Source: Jeotgalibacillus salarius (GTDB lineage: Bacteria; Bacillota; Bacilli; Bacillales; Jeotgalibacillaceae). Taken from it: DNA of 64,000 nucleotides. The notes under the pieces were generated by a model. That model was not told the origin of the DNA. It did not search any database and saw only the letters and a program-made list of their open reading frames with translations. Where the stretch lies: positions 1 through 64,000 of the forward strand of contig NZ_SORX01000008.1 in NCBI RefSeq assembly GCF_004405125.1, read 5' to 3'. The position numbers and the translations under genes were made by a program. Position 1 is the stretch's first letter; every line of letters starts with the position of its first letter. Positions 1 to 9,117 of this stretch are shown here, piece after piece.

Positions 1-60
1 AATGAATGGTTTATTTTATTGGTTATATACATATTTTAGAATTTCAACAGTCTGATAACA

Positions 61-84
61 AAAAGCCGCTCAGCGGCTTTTTGT
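61..84. terminator. Bidirectional intrinsic terminator
   Basis: A GCCGCT-ca-AGCGGC type hairpin is flanked by A5 on the left and T5 on the right, so it can stop transcription from either side. The gene it serves on plus lies before the window; yojF starts 90 bp later. Confidence 0.8.
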
Positions 85-171
85 TATTTTTCCAGGAATC
101 GAAACAGCCTTTTAGCATTCCTGCTAATTTTAAAGTAATATAGAGAAAGATGATTAAAGACAAGGAGGAGC

Positions 172-525
172 ATGATGGAGCCTGTCAAAATTGATGAAGT
201 ACAAAAACTGATTAACAGCTTTGCCAACAAGGAAGTATATATCCATTTAGAAACAACAAACGGGTCGTACGCTTCTCATTTCGACGAAAAATTCTTTAAC
301 GCAGGAGCATTTATCAGAAATGCAAAAGTCGAGTATGAACTCGGAAAGATTATTGGAGATCCACCATCAAGAGTCGGGTTAAAGCTTGGCAACCTTGGGT
401 GGATTTATGCACAGGGTATTACACATTATGAAATGGACGATAATGGCCGCCTGCTGATGGCAGGTCACGACCACCAGGGGAAGCTCGCTGTATCGTTACA
501 AATAAGCGAAACACCTTTTGAATAA
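172..525 (+). CDS. yojF: YojF family protein (DUF1806), partner of BshB2
   Basis: A 117-residue soluble protein of the YojF/DUF1806 family, whose biochemical role is not settled. In Bacilli it is almost always encoded directly before bshB2, as here (18-bp gap), so a role in bacillithiol metabolism is inferred from neighbourhood. I recognise the family core 'HLETTNGSYASHF' near residue 25, 'GAFIRNAKV' and a C-terminal 'AGHDHQGKLAVSLQ'. Two ATGs follow a strong AAGGAGGAG site. The second, at 175, has the more usual spacing, so the protein may be one residue shorter. No signal peptide or membrane segment is visible. Confidence 0.85.
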   Translation: MMEPVKIDEVQKLINSFANKEVYIHLETTNGSYASHFDEKFFNAGAFIRNAKVEYELGKIIGDPPSRVGLKLGNLGWIYAQGITHYEMDDNGRLLMAGHDHQGKLAVSLQISETPFE

Positions 526-543
526 CAGAAAGGAGTCAGGAGT

Positions 544-1227
544 ATGATTGAAAAAGAAAATCACGTCCTAGTCGTGTTCCCTCACCCGGACGACGAAGCT
601 TTTGGCGTTTCCGGCACGATTGCATCACATATCAAAAAAGGTACTGATGTCACGTATGCATGCCTGACACTTGGCCAAATGGGAAGGAACCTTGGTAATC
701 CCCCATTTGCAACAAGAGAGTCGCTGCCTGACATTCGTAAAAAAGAATTAAAGGCTTCTGCCACAGCAATGGGACTCTCTGACCTGCGCATGATGGGACT
801 GCGTGATAAGACTGTAGAATTTGAAGACGATGAATATATGGTCAGCATGATGCAGTCATTGATCGATGAAACAAATCCATCGCTTGTGATCACTTTTTAT
901 CCGGACTATTGTGTTCACCCGGATCATGAAGCGACAGCAAGAGCAGTTGTCAGAGCTGTTCACCGTATGAAAGAAAGCGAGCGTCCGAAGCTTCACTGTG
1001 TAGCCTTTGCCAATGATACTGGCGATGCACTCGGGGAGCCTGACGTCATCAATGATGTGACTGAAGTGATGGATATTAAACTAAACGCCATGCGTGCGCA
1101 CATCTCTCAAACAGCATGGATGCTTGAAGACCTTGAAAAAAGACTAGGAGAAAATGACCCGGAAGCGATCCAGTGGGTCACGAAGGAAAGATTTTTCAAC
1201 TATCGTTTTGATCAGGGATATGAATGA
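544..1227 (+). CDS. bshB2: Bacillithiol biosynthesis deacetylase BshB2
   Basis: Zinc-dependent N-acetylglucosaminyl-malate deacetylase of the LmbE/PIG-L family. It removes acetyl from GlcNAc-malate to give GlcN-malate, the second step of bacillithiol synthesis in the cytosol. It may also act as a bacillithiol-conjugate amidase, as known for the family. The LmbE metal/catalytic motif HPDDE is at residues 14-18 and the second metal motif HPDHEATA lies near residue 125. Length (227 aa) is normal. The AAAGGAGTC ribosome site precedes ATG 544. The gene follows yojF as the second of a two-gene operon and ends at a strong palindromic terminator. Confidence 0.92.
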   Translation: MIEKENHVLVVFPHPDDEAFGVSGTIASHIKKGTDVTYACLTLGQMGRNLGNPPFATRESLPDIRKKELKASATAMGLSDLRMMGLRDKTVEFEDDEYMVSMMQSLIDETNPSLVITFYPDYCVHPDHEATARAVVRAVHRMKESERPKLHCVAFANDTGDALGEPDVINDVTEVMDIKLNAMRAHISQTAWMLEDLEKRLGENDPEAIQWVTKERFFNYRFDQGYE

Positions 1228-1230
1228 AAT

Positions 1231-1270
1231 AATGCGCTCGTTCAATCATGAACGAGCGCATTATTTTTTA
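1231..1270. terminator. Bidirectional terminator between bshB2 and fructokinase
   Basis: Perfect 14-bp arms AATGCGCTCGTTCA / TGAACGAGCGCATT with a 4-base loop, followed by a T-run on plus. It serves the two convergent genes and abuts the stop codon of the fructokinase. Confidence 0.9.
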
Positions 1271-2200
1271 ACCCTTTAACTCTTCTATTGTAGGCAGTGC
1301 AGTCATTGCACCTTTCACAGAAGCTGCCAGTGCACCTGAACGGCTTGCCAGCTGAACCATTTCTACTGCTTTTTCAAGCTTCAAATCATGTACTTCACCT
1401 TCATATTCATGAAGTGAATAAAGCATTCCTGAAACAAACGCATCACCCGCACCAGTCGTATCAATTGCCTGAACCTTATTTGCAGGGACGTGCCGGCGGT
1501 CACTCTGAGTGAAAACCCAGCTTCCTTCAGCTCCCATTGTAATCAATAGCAGTGGTATACCGAACTGTTTCATCACCTCTGCACCTTTCTCAATGTCATC
1601 AGTTCCAGTTAAAAATTCCAACTCTTCTTCTGAAATTTTAACGACGTCAGCCTGATCGAGCATGGAAGAAATGGCACTTCTCGCTTCTTCTTCATTTGAC
1701 CAAAGTGACATACGCAGGTTCGGATCATATGAAATGATCATCCCTTTTTCGCGTGCAAGCTCGACAGCTTTTTTAGTCGCTGTTTTAGCAGGCTCACTGA
1801 TCATGGAAATTGAACCGAAATGAAATACTCTTGCTTCTTCAAACAACGCCGTGTTAAGTTCATCAGCTGTCAGAAAGCGGTCTGCACTCGGATCTATGTA
1901 AAAATCAAAGCTGCGTTCTCCGTTATCGAGCGTGACAAATACGACACCCGTGCGATGTTCCTGATCAAACAGCATATAGTCTGTATTCACACCATAATTC
2001 TTTAAAGTGCGCTCCAGGAACCTTCCCAGTACATCTTCTCCAACTTTACCCGCAAAATAAGACGGCAGACCAAGACGCGCAACGCCAACAGCTACGTTAG
2101 CAGGCGCTCCGCCCGGACTTTTATAATAAAAATCATTTGTTTCATCTGTCGGAATAAAATCAATTAACGCTTCTCCCAATGAGATTACGCCTTGTTTCAT
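1268..2200 (-). CDS. PfkB-family carbohydrate kinase, probable fructokinase
   Basis: Ribokinase/PfkB-fold sugar kinase that phosphorylates a ketohexose, most likely fructose to fructose-6-phosphate; the exact sugar cannot be read from sequence. Evidence: N-terminal 'ISLGEALIDFIP', the PfkB first signature 'GGAPANVAVGVARLG' near residues 32-46, and the second signature DTTGAGDAF with the catalytic Asp near residue 250. About 310 aa, normal length. ATG 2200 follows GAGGAGTG at a good distance; an upstream in-frame GTG overlaps that ribosome site and is unlikely. It is monocistronic: no PTS or sugar hydrolase lies beside it, so a role in sucrose use is not supported here. Confidence 0.85.
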   Translation of the reverse strand: MKQGVISLGEALIDFIPTDETNDFYYKSPGGAPANVAVGVARLGLPSYFAGKVGEDVLGRFLERTLKNYGVNTDYMLFDQEHRTGVVFVTLDNGERSFDFYIDPSADRFLTADELNTALFEEARVFHFGSISMISEPAKTATKKAVELAREKGMIISYDPNLRMSLWSNEEEARSAISSMLDQADVVKISEEELEFLTGTDDIEKGAEVMKQFGIPLLLITMGAEGSWVFTQSDRRHVPANKVQAIDTTGAGDAFVSGMLYSLHEYEGEVHDLKLEKAVEMVQLASRSGALAASVKGAMTALPTIEELKG

Positions 2201-2337
2201 ATATAGCACTCCTCTATACTTTTAAAAAAGTGTATCACATCGCTTAAAAAAGCGTAAGACGCACATACTGCTCCGAAAACGATTAGACGCAGAACAAAAA
2301 ACAGTTTCTTCCTTTTCACTGATATCTGAAAACCGGA

Positions 2338-2369
2338 CAAAAAATAAGCCGCTTCCATTAGAGGAAACG
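2338..2369 (-). terminator. Terminator of the HAD phosphatase gene
   Basis: On minus, CGTTTCC-tctaat-GGAAGCG (one G-U pair) is followed by GCTTATTTTTT. It lies just past the stop codon at 2378. Confidence 0.75.
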
Positions 2370-2377
2370 ACCAACCC

Positions 2378-3247
2378 TTATACTCTTGCTTCTGTTTCAG
2401 TTAACTTACGGATCGCTTTTGCGACACCTTCTTCACGATTTGTCGCAGTCACATAGCGGCAGATTTGCTGAATATCCTCCGGCGCATTTCCCATTGCAAC
2501 AGACCAGCCGGCAAGTTTCATCATAGAAACATCATTGTAGTTATCTCCAATTGCCATCACATCTTCAGTATTGATACCTCGTTCTTTTACATACCATTCA
2601 AGCGCGATGCCTTTTTGCGCTTCAACGCTTGTAATTTCCAGGTTCTCTTTACCAGAAGAACTGATCGCCAGACCACCCATTTCACTTAAAATTTCTTTTG
2701 CCTGTTTTAATTTTTCAGGTTTTGAAGAAAACGCAAGAAATTTATAGACCGTTTCTGAAGAATTAAATACTGCATGATAGTCGTCTACTACATTCACATG
2801 ACCATCGTCATAACGGCTTTCTGCTTCTTCTCTTACGTTTGGAAGAGGGGTATCAGGATTTGACGTCAGAAAGATATCAATCAGAAGCTGAACACCGTGT
2901 TCTTTATGGTTGGTGTATGTCCCATTTTCAGTGTAAATCTCGAAATAGATATCGAGCTTTTCAAGCGCATCTGCAGCCTCTTCAGCTTTCTCAGCGCTCA
3001 GACCCCTTTTAAAAAGCTGCTCTCCAGCTGCATTCCGCACCTCAGCACCGTTAACGACAATTAAAGGAAGGGAAAGACCGGCAGCTTTTAGTGGTACAAT
3101 CGCTTCATTATAAGCTCTTCCTGTGGCGATAATGACCTCAATTCCTGCTTCTTTCGCTTCTCTAATTGCTTCAATTGTATCTTTACCTATTTCATGGCTG
3201 CCGTTCAGCAGCGTGCCATCCATATCAGATGCAATTAATTTAATCAT
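2378..3247 (-). CDS. Cof-type HAD-IIB family phosphatase
   Basis: Cytosolic haloacid-dehalogenase phosphatase of the Cof/YidA subfamily, which dephosphorylates small sugar or cofactor phosphates. Substrate is unknown. Motif I ASDMDGTLL (nucleophile Asp) is at residues 7-15, motif II region 'VIIATGR' near 40, and motif IV GDNYNDVSM near residue 240; a long cap domain lies between. 289 aa, typical. Start ATG 3247 follows TAGGTGAAAAG. Monocistronic with its own terminator. Confidence 0.88.
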   Translation of the reverse strand: MIKLIASDMDGTLLNGSHEIGKDTIEAIREAKEAGIEVIIATGRAYNEAIVPLKAAGLSLPLIVVNGAEVRNAAGEQLFKRGLSAEKAEEAADALEKLDIYFEIYTENGTYTNHKEHGVQLLIDIFLTSNPDTPLPNVREEAESRYDDGHVNVVDDYHAVFNSSETVYKFLAFSSKPEKLKQAKEILSEMGGLAISSSGKENLEITSVEAQKGIALEWYVKERGINTEDVMAIGDNYNDVSMMKLAGWSVAMGNAPEDIQQICRYVTATNREEGVAKAIRKLTETEARV

Positions 3248-3367
3248 CTTTTCACCTACTTATTTTTAATTTCTTTATTGTATCACAGGGGATTAACTGG
3301 AAACCTTTTCACTGCTCAGCCTTTACAAACACTATACAATCTCTAAATGAATAAATTGATTTTTGAC

Positions 3368-3395
3368 AAAAATAAAAACAGCAGATACCTGCTGT
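3368..3395 (-). terminator. Terminator of sda
   Basis: On minus, ACAGCAG-gtat-CTGCTGT is followed by TTTTATTTTTG. The hairpin overlaps the sda stop codon, a tight arrangement that supports the 47-codon gene as real. Confidence 0.88.
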
Positions 3396-3538
3396 CATGA
3401 ACACATCTGCGCGCGTAATCCCCGCTTTTCAACTTCTTCCTCTAAAAGCTGTACAAAATCCTCCGCTAGATTTTTCCTTTTTGCAGTTTTAAGTGCCTCG
3501 AGTAATTTTTCATCTGTTAAATGGCTAAGTGTATTCAC
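3395..3538 (-). CDS. sda: Sda-like sporulation checkpoint microprotein (47 aa)
   Basis: A 47-residue alpha-helical hairpin protein. Sda inhibits sporulation histidine kinases (KinA/KinB) by binding their dimerisation domain when DNA replication is disturbed. Recognised from the family pattern: 'LTDEKLLEAL' at residues 7-16, a 'NLAEDFVQLLEEEV' second helix and a basic 'EKRGL' at the end, which line up with the Bacillus subtilis protein. Start is GTG 3538, preceded by an in-frame stop and by GAGGTGAT at good spacing. A DnaA-box-like TGTGAATAT lies about 100 bp upstream (3634-3642). In B. subtilis sda is DnaA-controlled, but one degenerate site is weak evidence here. A PAS histidine kinase, a possible target, is encoded 3 kb away. 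Confidence 0.82.
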   Translation of the reverse strand: MNTLSHLTDEKLLEALKTAKRKNLAEDFVQLLEEEVEKRGLRAQMCS

Positions 3539-3803
3539 TCAGCATCACCTCAATTTTTTATTTATAACTCCATTTTTCCCAAATTTACGTTCTGATAAAC
3601 CTGCACCCCCGGGAATTAAGTATTTTTAAACGTTGTGAATATTGAAATAATAGAATGAAAGTGTTTAAATTAGAATGCAACCGCTTACTTTATTATTTAT
3701 CACTAAATCATTGATTTAACAGGAGGTGTGAATTAAAATTAACTGTGTCTTATTTTTATTCATTTTAGTCGATTAAAGTACATAGAAAAAAAGGAGAAAA
3801 ACG

Positions 3804-5165
3804 ATGAATACTTTTACAACCAAAGATTATTTGCGCTTTATTATCCCTTCAGTTATCGGGATTTTCCTATTCATGATGCCTCTTCCTTCCGGAGATGCAG
3901 TAACCATTCCAATAGCGATCCTTTCAGATTGGCTCCAGGGACTAATTGGTGGTTTAATTCCCGCTATCATGACATTTATTATTGTGATTACCGCCGTGTT
4001 ATCTTTATGGGCACGCGCAGCAAAGCCGGCTTACATCATTGAACATGACTTCAGACATAACCTTTTTAACGTGACATGGTTCTGGGTCATCGTAAGACTC
4101 CTGGCAGCAGTTTTCGCACTCATTACTTTCTTTCAAATTGGCGGAAGTTCAACAGAGTTAATCTGGTCTGAATATACGGGTGGACTGCTGCTTGGAGAAG
4201 GCGGACTGATTACGCTATTATTCTCGCTATTCCTGTTTGCAGGACTATTCCTGCCACTACTGCTTAATTTCGGTTTACTTGAATGGTTTGGTACGCTGAT
4301 GGCGAAAATCATGCGTCCTTTATTCAAACTGCCGGGACGCGCTTCGATTGATTCTCTGGCTTCATGGCTTGGAGATGGAACGATTGGGGTTATGCTGACG
4401 AACAAACAGTATGAAGAAGGTCATTATTCCAAGCGTGAAGCTGCAATCATTGGTACAACGTTCTCAGTTGTATCGATCACTTTCAGTATTGTCGTCATTG
4501 AAACTGTTAATCTTTCAGCATACTTTGTTCCATTCTATTTAACCGTAGCACTGGCAGGATTTATCGCAGCGATCATTATGCCGCGTATCCCGCCGCTGTC
4601 ATTAAAAAAGAAAACTTATATTTCTGAAGCGGAAGAAGAAGATACACTTGAAGATGTTCCGGATAATAAGTCACGCTTACAACACGGAACTGAAATGGCA
4701 ATTGCTACTGCAAGAAAAAATAATAGTGTCAGTCACTTTTTCAAAAGTGGAATGAAGAACGTGCTGGATATGTGGCTTGGTGTTGCACCAGTTGTCATGG
4801 CATTCGGTACAATTGCACTGATCCTTGCAGAGGAAACCAGCTTCTTCGTGATCCTTGGCACACCGTTTGTGCCAATTTTAGAGCTGTTACAGCTTCCTGA
4901 AGCTGCAGATGCTGCTCAGACAATGGTAGTCGGATTTGCGGATATGTTCCTGCCAGCTTTGATTGGTGCGGATATTTCATCAGAAATGACGCGTTTTGTG
5001 ATTGCGGCTGTTTCCGTAACTCAGCTGATTTATATGTCAGAAGTCGGTGGCGTACTGCTCGGTTCAAAGGTTCCGGTAAACTTCCTGGATCTTGTTCTGA
5101 TCTTCTTATTGCGTACACTCATTACACTCCCAATCATCGCAGGAGTAGCACATATCATATTCTAA
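3804..5165 (+). CDS. YjiH family membrane protein with Gate domain
   Basis: Integral membrane protein of about 11 predicted hydrophobic segments, belonging to the YjiH family with the nucleoside-recognition (Gate) domain also seen in NupC- and SpmA/SpmB-type proteins. Substrate is unknown. The family core 'RPLFKLPGRASIDSLASWLGDGTIGVMLT' region is at about residues 170-200 and the C-terminal half 'GADISSEMTRF' near 390. 453 aa, usual. ATG follows AAAAGGAGAAAAACG. It stands alone, with a long AT-rich leader upstream in which I see no further gene. Confidence 0.8.
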   Translation: MNTFTTKDYLRFIIPSVIGIFLFMMPLPSGDAVTIPIAILSDWLQGLIGGLIPAIMTFIIVITAVLSLWARAAKPAYIIEHDFRHNLFNVTWFWVIVRLLAAVFALITFFQIGGSSTELIWSEYTGGLLLGEGGLITLLFSLFLFAGLFLPLLLNFGLLEWFGTLMAKIMRPLFKLPGRASIDSLASWLGDGTIGVMLTNKQYEEGHYSKREAAIIGTTFSVVSITFSIVVIETVNLSAYFVPFYLTVALAGFIAAIIMPRIPPLSLKKKTYISEAEEEDTLEDVPDNKSRLQHGTEMAIATARKNNSVSHFFKSGMKNVLDMWLGVAPVVMAFGTIALILAEETSFFVILGTPFVPILELLQLPEAADAAQTMVVGFADMFLPALIGADISSEMTRFVIAAVSVTQLIYMSEVGGVLLGSKVPVNFLDLVLIFLLRTLITLPIIAGVAHIIF

Positions 5166-5173
5166 ATCATACA

Positions 5174-5205
5174 AAAAGACACTTACGAAGTTGTAAGTGT
5201 CTTTT
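5174..5205. terminator. Bidirectional terminator, yjiH / kinase
   Basis: Perfect 13-bp arms AAAAGACACTTAC / GTAAGTGTCTTTT. It lies between two convergent genes and overlaps the last codons of the histidine kinase. Confidence 0.88.
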
Positions 5206-6481
5206 CTTGTGAGTATAACGGCAACTTCACAATCGCGTTTGTTCCTCCCTCAGGAAGATTTTCAAACACCAGCGTTCCGCCATGTGCCTGCACGATCCGA
5301 TGACAGATTGTAAGACCGAGTCCCATCCCCTTCTCTTTCGTCGTATAAAAAGGCTCAGATATTTTTTCAAACATTTCTTCAGGGATACCGGGACCTGTAT
5401 CACAAAGTTCTATTTGAATCGTACGTTCATGGACAGAAGGTTTAATCGAGATCTCACCGTCTTTATCGATTGCTTCGATACTGTTCTTTATTAAATTGAT
5501 AAACACCTGAACAATCTGGTTACGGTCTCCGTGTATGTACCGATTGTCAGTAGTTAATCTGTTCACTTTTATTTCAATATCTCTTGAAGCTGCCTGATGC
5601 TTCATAAAATTAATCACATATTCTACAGATTCGCAGATTGAAAATTGCTCCTGCTTCTTAATTTCCGGCTTTGAAAGGACCAACAGCTCTTCTGTAATCG
5701 CATGTATTCGATCAATTTCCGACGCCATCAATTCCACACGCTCTTCAGAAAGGGTTCCGTTTTCCTTCATTAACTGAACGTACCCCTTTAAGCTTGTAAG
5801 CGGATTTTTTATTTCGTGTGCAATGCCTGATGCAAGTTCTCCTGCAACCGACAGTTTTTCACGACGCAAAAGCTGTTCTTCGGCAGCTTTTTGCTGTGAA
5901 ATATCCCGCCCAATCGTAATGAGTGCTTTCCGACTGCCGTCTTTGTGAAAAATCGGCACTTTTATCACATCAAATGATTTGTACTCACCGGACTCTACGT
6001 AAAACGATTCCTCACTGCGGTCAGTTTCTCCTTTTTGCCATGTCTGTTCGTCAGTCAGCACACAATAATCGAACGCTTCCTTGAAAAAGGGGTTAACATC
6101 GCCAAGTTCCCCATCTGTTTTTCCAATATAGTGCTTTCCCTTCAGACCATACAGTTCAAGTCCAAAATCATTCGTTCTGATCCACCTGCCCTGACCATCT
6201 TTAAAGCACACAAAATCAGGCATTGACTGAATCATCGCAGACATTTTAAATTCTTCTTCTTCCATTTCTTTAAATAAGTTGCGTAAAGAGGCAGCACGTC
6301 TGTAGATCATAACCGCCAGCCACAGCAATATAATCGCCACTGCAATTTCAATCATGATATAGGTTGAAGTCGAAAACCACGCATTTATTCCTGATACAAT
6401 AAAGATGATTTGGACGAAAAATACAATTCCAATAATACCAACCAGGCCTTTAATTTGTGAAAACGTGTAGGATTGGAGCAT
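5183..6481 (-). CDS. Membrane PAS sensor histidine kinase (sporulation-kinase type)
   Basis: 432-residue sensor kinase. Two transmembrane helices (about 9-31 and 40-60) with almost no extracellular loop, then a PAS domain (about 75-200) that probably senses an intracellular or membrane signal, HisKA with phospho-acceptor His222 in 'GIAHEIKNPLTS', and HATPase_c with N-box 'NLIKNSIEAID' and G-boxes 'DTGPGIP' and 'GMGLGLTI'. No response regulator is adjacent, so it is an orphan kinase, as are the KinA-E phosphorelay kinases it resembles; a role in sporulation is inferred. ATG 6481 has GCAGGTGAG before it; an upstream in-frame TTG at 6496 overlaps that site. Confidence 0.85.
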   Translation of the reverse strand: MLQSYTFSQIKGLVGIIGIVFFVQIIFIVSGINAWFSTSTYIMIEIAVAIILLWLAVMIYRRAASLRNLFKEMEEEEFKMSAMIQSMPDFVCFKDGQGRWIRTNDFGLELYGLKGKHYIGKTDGELGDVNPFFKEAFDYCVLTDEQTWQKGETDRSEESFYVESGEYKSFDVIKVPIFHKDGSRKALITIGRDISQQKAAEEQLLRREKLSVAGELASGIAHEIKNPLTSLKGYVQLMKENGTLSEERVELMASEIDRIHAITEELLVLSKPEIKKQEQFSICESVEYVINFMKHQAASRDIEIKVNRLTTDNRYIHGDRNQIVQVFINLIKNSIEAIDKDGEISIKPSVHERTIQIELCDTGPGIPEEMFEKISEPFYTTKEKGMGLGLTICHRIVQAHGGTLVFENLPEGGTNAIVKLPLYSQEKTLTTS

Positions 6482-6685
6482 TTTCTCACCTGCCAATCTT
6501 TAAAATTAGTTCGAACACAGTCCATATGTATATGGTTAATAAATCCTTAAAAATGCCCTAAAAAGAACCATTCAATACTATCATCATACCATGTCGAATT
6601 TTGAAGGAAAAGGTCGAACCAAATAAAGGCTAATTTTTTCTTCTGAAAAACTTGTAGAACATAGATTTTTCGATTTACCCGTTAA

Positions 6686-6732
6686 AAAAAGCTGCTTCAG
6701 CAGTCTCCTAGAGAACACTGAAACAGCTATTT
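6686..6732 (-). terminator. Terminator of the epimerase/dehydrogenase gene
   Basis: On minus, AGCTG-TTTCAG pairs with CTGAA-CAGCT around an inner TCTC/GAGA stem, followed by T7. It lies directly past the stop codon at 6739. Confidence 0.85.
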
Positions 6733-6738
6733 ATGAGC

Positions 6739-7689
6739 TTAGTTTGTAATCGTGGTTTTAAGTTTTGAAAGCATGTCTGTCGTCATTGAAGCTAGGTCAT
6801 GCTGCGCTTTGAATCCCCACTCTGCTTTTGCTGCAGAGGCATCAATTGCATCCGGCCAGCTGTCGGCGATTGCCTGACGGACAGGGTCCGGCTTGTAAAT
6901 CATTTCAAATGACGGAATGTGCTTCTTGATTTCAGCAGCGACCATTTCCGGCTCGATGCTCATTGCTGTTACGTTAAAAGCATTGCGGTGCTCTAATTTC
7001 ACAGGATCTGCTTCCATCAGGTCCACAATCGCCTGCAACGCATCAGGCATGTACATCATATCCATAAAAGTGCCCTTATCAATATAAGAAGTATAACGGC
7101 CTGATTTCAGTGCTTCATAGTATACTTCCACTGCATAGTCTGTTGTTCCGCCACCAGGTGGTGTTACATAAGAGATCAGTCCCGGAAAACGAACACCTCG
7201 TGTGTCCACTCCAAAGCGCTTGAAATAGTAGTCGCAAAGAAGTTCTCCTGACACTTTGTTCACGCCATACATTGTTGTAGGACGCTGCACTGTATCCTGC
7301 GGAGTATTGGTTTTAGGTGTATCAGGTCCAAATGCACCGATTGAGCTTGGCGTAAAGAACTGAAGCTTGTGTTCACGCGCTGCTTCGAGACCGTTCATTA
7401 GTCCTCCCATGTTCAAGTTCCAGGCCATTTGTGGAAATTGTTCAGCTTTAGCAGATAGTAGCGCAGCCATATGCATCATTGTATCTACTTTGTATTTAGA
7501 TACGATTTCATTCATTTTCTCTCCATCAGTTACATCCAGGATTTCGAATGGACCTCCCGTTACAGCTTCTGTATCTGCTGTACGGATATCTGATGCGATC
7601 ACATTATCTGCACCATATTCTGAACGAAGCTTTGTGATCAGCTCTGAACCAATCTGTCCAAGCGCCCCAGTTACTAATATACGTTTCAT
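6739..7689 (-). CDS. NAD-dependent epimerase family, probable L-threonine 3-dehydrogenase
   Basis: Extended short-chain dehydrogenase of 316 aa. N-terminal NAD-binding GxxGxxG motif '[10 protein letters not shown]' (residues 8-17) and catalytic Y-x3-K in '[11 protein letters not shown]' (about 143-153). Length, the '[12 protein letters not shown]' segment and the 'FPGLISY' region fit the short-chain type of threonine dehydrogenase (threonine to 2-amino-3-ketobutyrate) known in several Bacilli and Bacteroidetes. Its pathway partner glycine C-acetyltransferase is encoded on the same strand 7 kb away. ATG follows GGAGGGTTTTAA. The upstream region shares two 10-mers with that gene. A generic sugar-nucleotide epimerase is the alternative. 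Confidence 0.75.
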   Translation of the reverse strand: MKRILVTGALGQIGSELITKLRSEYGADNVIASDIRTADTEAVTGGPFEILDVTDGEKMNEIVSKYKVDTMMHMAALLSAKAEQFPQMAWNLNMGGLMNGLEAAREHKLQFFTPSSIGAFGPDTPKTNTPQDTVQRPTTMYGVNKVSGELLCDYYFKRFGVDTRGVRFPGLISYVTPPGGGTTDYAVEVYYEALKSGRYTSYIDKGTFMDMMYMPDALQAIVDLMEADPVKLEHRNAFNVTAMSIEPEMVAAEIKKHIPSFEMIYKPDPVRQAIADSWPDAIDASAAKAEWGFKAQHDLASMTTDMLSKLKTTITN

Positions 7690-7717
7690 TTAAAACCCTC
7701 CATTGCTATTGAATATT

Positions 7718-7733
7718 AAAAGAACATTTGTCC
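7718..7733. promoter_or_regulatory. Motif shared with the kbl upstream region
   Basis: Overlapping 10-mers AAAAGAACAT (7718-7727) and ACATTTGTCC (7724-7733) lie 29-44 bp upstream of the dehydrogenase start. Both also occur, on the same strand and in the opposite order, 19-43 bp upstream of the glycine C-acetyltransferase start (15951-15975). Candidate site of a common regulator. Confidence 0.45.
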
Positions 7734-7846
7734 ATATGAGAAAAACAATTAAAGTTGATATTTAGTTAATCCTTTATTAATTTAACATAAAACGCTTGAA
7801 ATGTTTATACCGGAAGGACATTTTATTTGTTTTTGCAAAAGTTTGC

Positions 7847-7982
7847 GCTCGTGACATCGGGGAAAGGTTCGTAGAATTTTGAGTGGTGTTCGCAGAATAG
7901 ACTGAAGTGTTCGGAGAATAAACGTGGTCGTTCATAGAATCATATGCATGGATCGCAGAATACTGGTCATAGTTCGTAGAAA
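7847..7982. repeat. Degenerate tandem array, exact 21-bp period (array 1)
   Basis: Units begin at 7867, 7888, 7909, 7930, 7951 and 7972, each exactly 21 bp apart, with a poorer unit at 7847. About 11 bases are kept (GTTCGYAGAAT) and about 10 vary freely. On minus, the strand of the operon that ends at 8062, the unit reads TTCTRCGAAC plus 11 bases. The core contains an inverted TTC-N3-GAA. The array fills the gap between the dpp terminator (36 bp away) and the dehydrogenase promoter region. No open reading frame is supported. Confidence 0.85.
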
Positions 7983-8021
7983 AGTGAAATTTGACCTATC
8001 CCTTTAACTGGTCTACACCAC

Positions 8022-8050
8022 AAAAAAACCAGCCCGCAGGCTGGTTTTTT
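8022..8050 (-). terminator. Terminator of the dpp transporter operon
   Basis: AAAAAACCAGCC-cgca-GGCTGGTTTTTT, perfect arms with T-runs on both strands, 12 bp past the dppF stop codon. Confidence 0.9.
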
Positions 8051-8061
8051 CAGTCAATCTA

Positions 8062-9117
8062 TTATACTTCCTGTCCTTTTCCAACAATCGCTTCAGCAGA
8101 GTAGTCTTTCGCCTTATGTTCACCTGATTCTATTTCTTCAATATAGTGACATGCAGCCTGGTGACCATCTTTCATAATATCAACTGTTCGCAGTTCAGGA
8201 ACATCTGTTTTACACTTATCAGTCGCAAATGGGCAACGCGTGTGGAAACGGCAGCCTTCTGGCGGATTGATTGGAGATGGTACATCCCCTCTCAGTGTAA
8301 TACGGTCTTTTTTGTGGTCAGGATCCGGAACTGGGATCGCTGATAATAATGCTTTTGTATAAGGGTGCTTAGGGTTATCAAACAATGAATGTTTGTCCCC
8401 GATTTCAACAATTTTACCAAGATACATGACGATAATACGATCAGAGATATGACGTACAACCCCAAGGTCATGGGAAATGAATAGGTACGTCAGACCGAAC
8501 TCTTCCTGTAATTCTTCAAGCAGGTTCAATACCTGTGCCTGAATGGATACATCCAGTGCCGATACTGCTTCATCACAAATAATAAGCTTTGGATCAACAG
8601 ACAGCGCGCGTGCAATGCCGATACGCTGACGCTGTCCGCCAGAGAATTCGTGTGGATAACGGTCAGCCTGGAATTTCTGAAGACCTACTGTTTGAAGTAA
8701 ATCTTCAATTCTTTTGCGGCGATCTTTCTTAGGAACCGCATTTTGAATATCCATCGCTTCTTCAATCACGGCAGAGACAATCTGACGCGGATTAATTGAT
8801 GCATATGGATCTTGGAAAATAATCTGAAGATCTTTACGCATTGCACGCATTTCTTTGCGGCTCAGCTCAGTAAGATCTTTTCCTTCAAATGAAACCACGC
8901 CTTCTGTTGGCTCGTCCAGTCGCAGAATTGCACGGCCGGTTGTAGATTTACCACAACCCGACTCTCCTACAATACTGACTGTTTCACCTTCATAAACTGT
9001 AAAGCTGATATCATCAACAGCTTTAACATGGTTTACTGTACGACCGAAAAATCCGCCTTTAATCGGAAAATATTGTTTTAATCCCTCAACCTTTAGCAGT
9101 TCTTTCTTCGCTGTCAT
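8062..9117 (-). CDS. dppF: Peptide ABC transporter ATPase, DppF/OppF type
   Basis: Second ATPase of a dipeptide/oligopeptide importer. Walker [12 protein letters not shown] near residues 52-62, signature SGGQRQRIG near 160, Walker B '[12 protein letters not shown]', and the C-terminal oligo_HPY domain with the Cys cluster '[14 protein letters not shown]' near residue 305. Last gene of a four-gene minus operon. ATG 9117 is chosen over ATG 9123 because GGAGGTGA stands at the right distance. It overlaps the end of dppD by 32 bp, which suggests translational coupling. The long linker '[19 protein letters not shown]' is typical of DppF/OppF. Confidence 0.9.
   Translation of the reverse strand: MTAKKELLKVEGLKQYFPIKGGFFGRTVNHVKAVDDISFTVYEGETVSIVGESGCGKSTTGRAILRLDEPTEGVVSFEGKDLTELSRKEMRAMRKDLQIIFQDPYASINPRQIVSAVIEEAMDIQNAVPKKDRRKRIEDLLQTVGLQKFQADRYPHEFSGGQRQRIGIARALSVDPKLIICDEAVSALDVSIQAQVLNLLEELQEEFGLTYLFISHDLGVVRHISDRIIVMYLGKIVEIGDKHSLFDNPKHPYTKALLSAIPVPDPDHKKDRITLRGDVPSPINPPEGCRFHTRCPFATDKCKTDVPELRTVDIMKDGHQAACHYIEEIESGEHKAKDYSAEAIVGKGQEV

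Noticed and set aside
3363-3629. Plus-strand 88-codon frame opposite sda
   Set aside because: It has no ribosome site and runs through the sda gene and its terminator on the other strand; composition is unlike real genes here.
7847-7982. CRISPR array
   Set aside because: Repeat part is only about 11 bp, spacers about 10 bp, repeats are degenerate and no cas genes are present.
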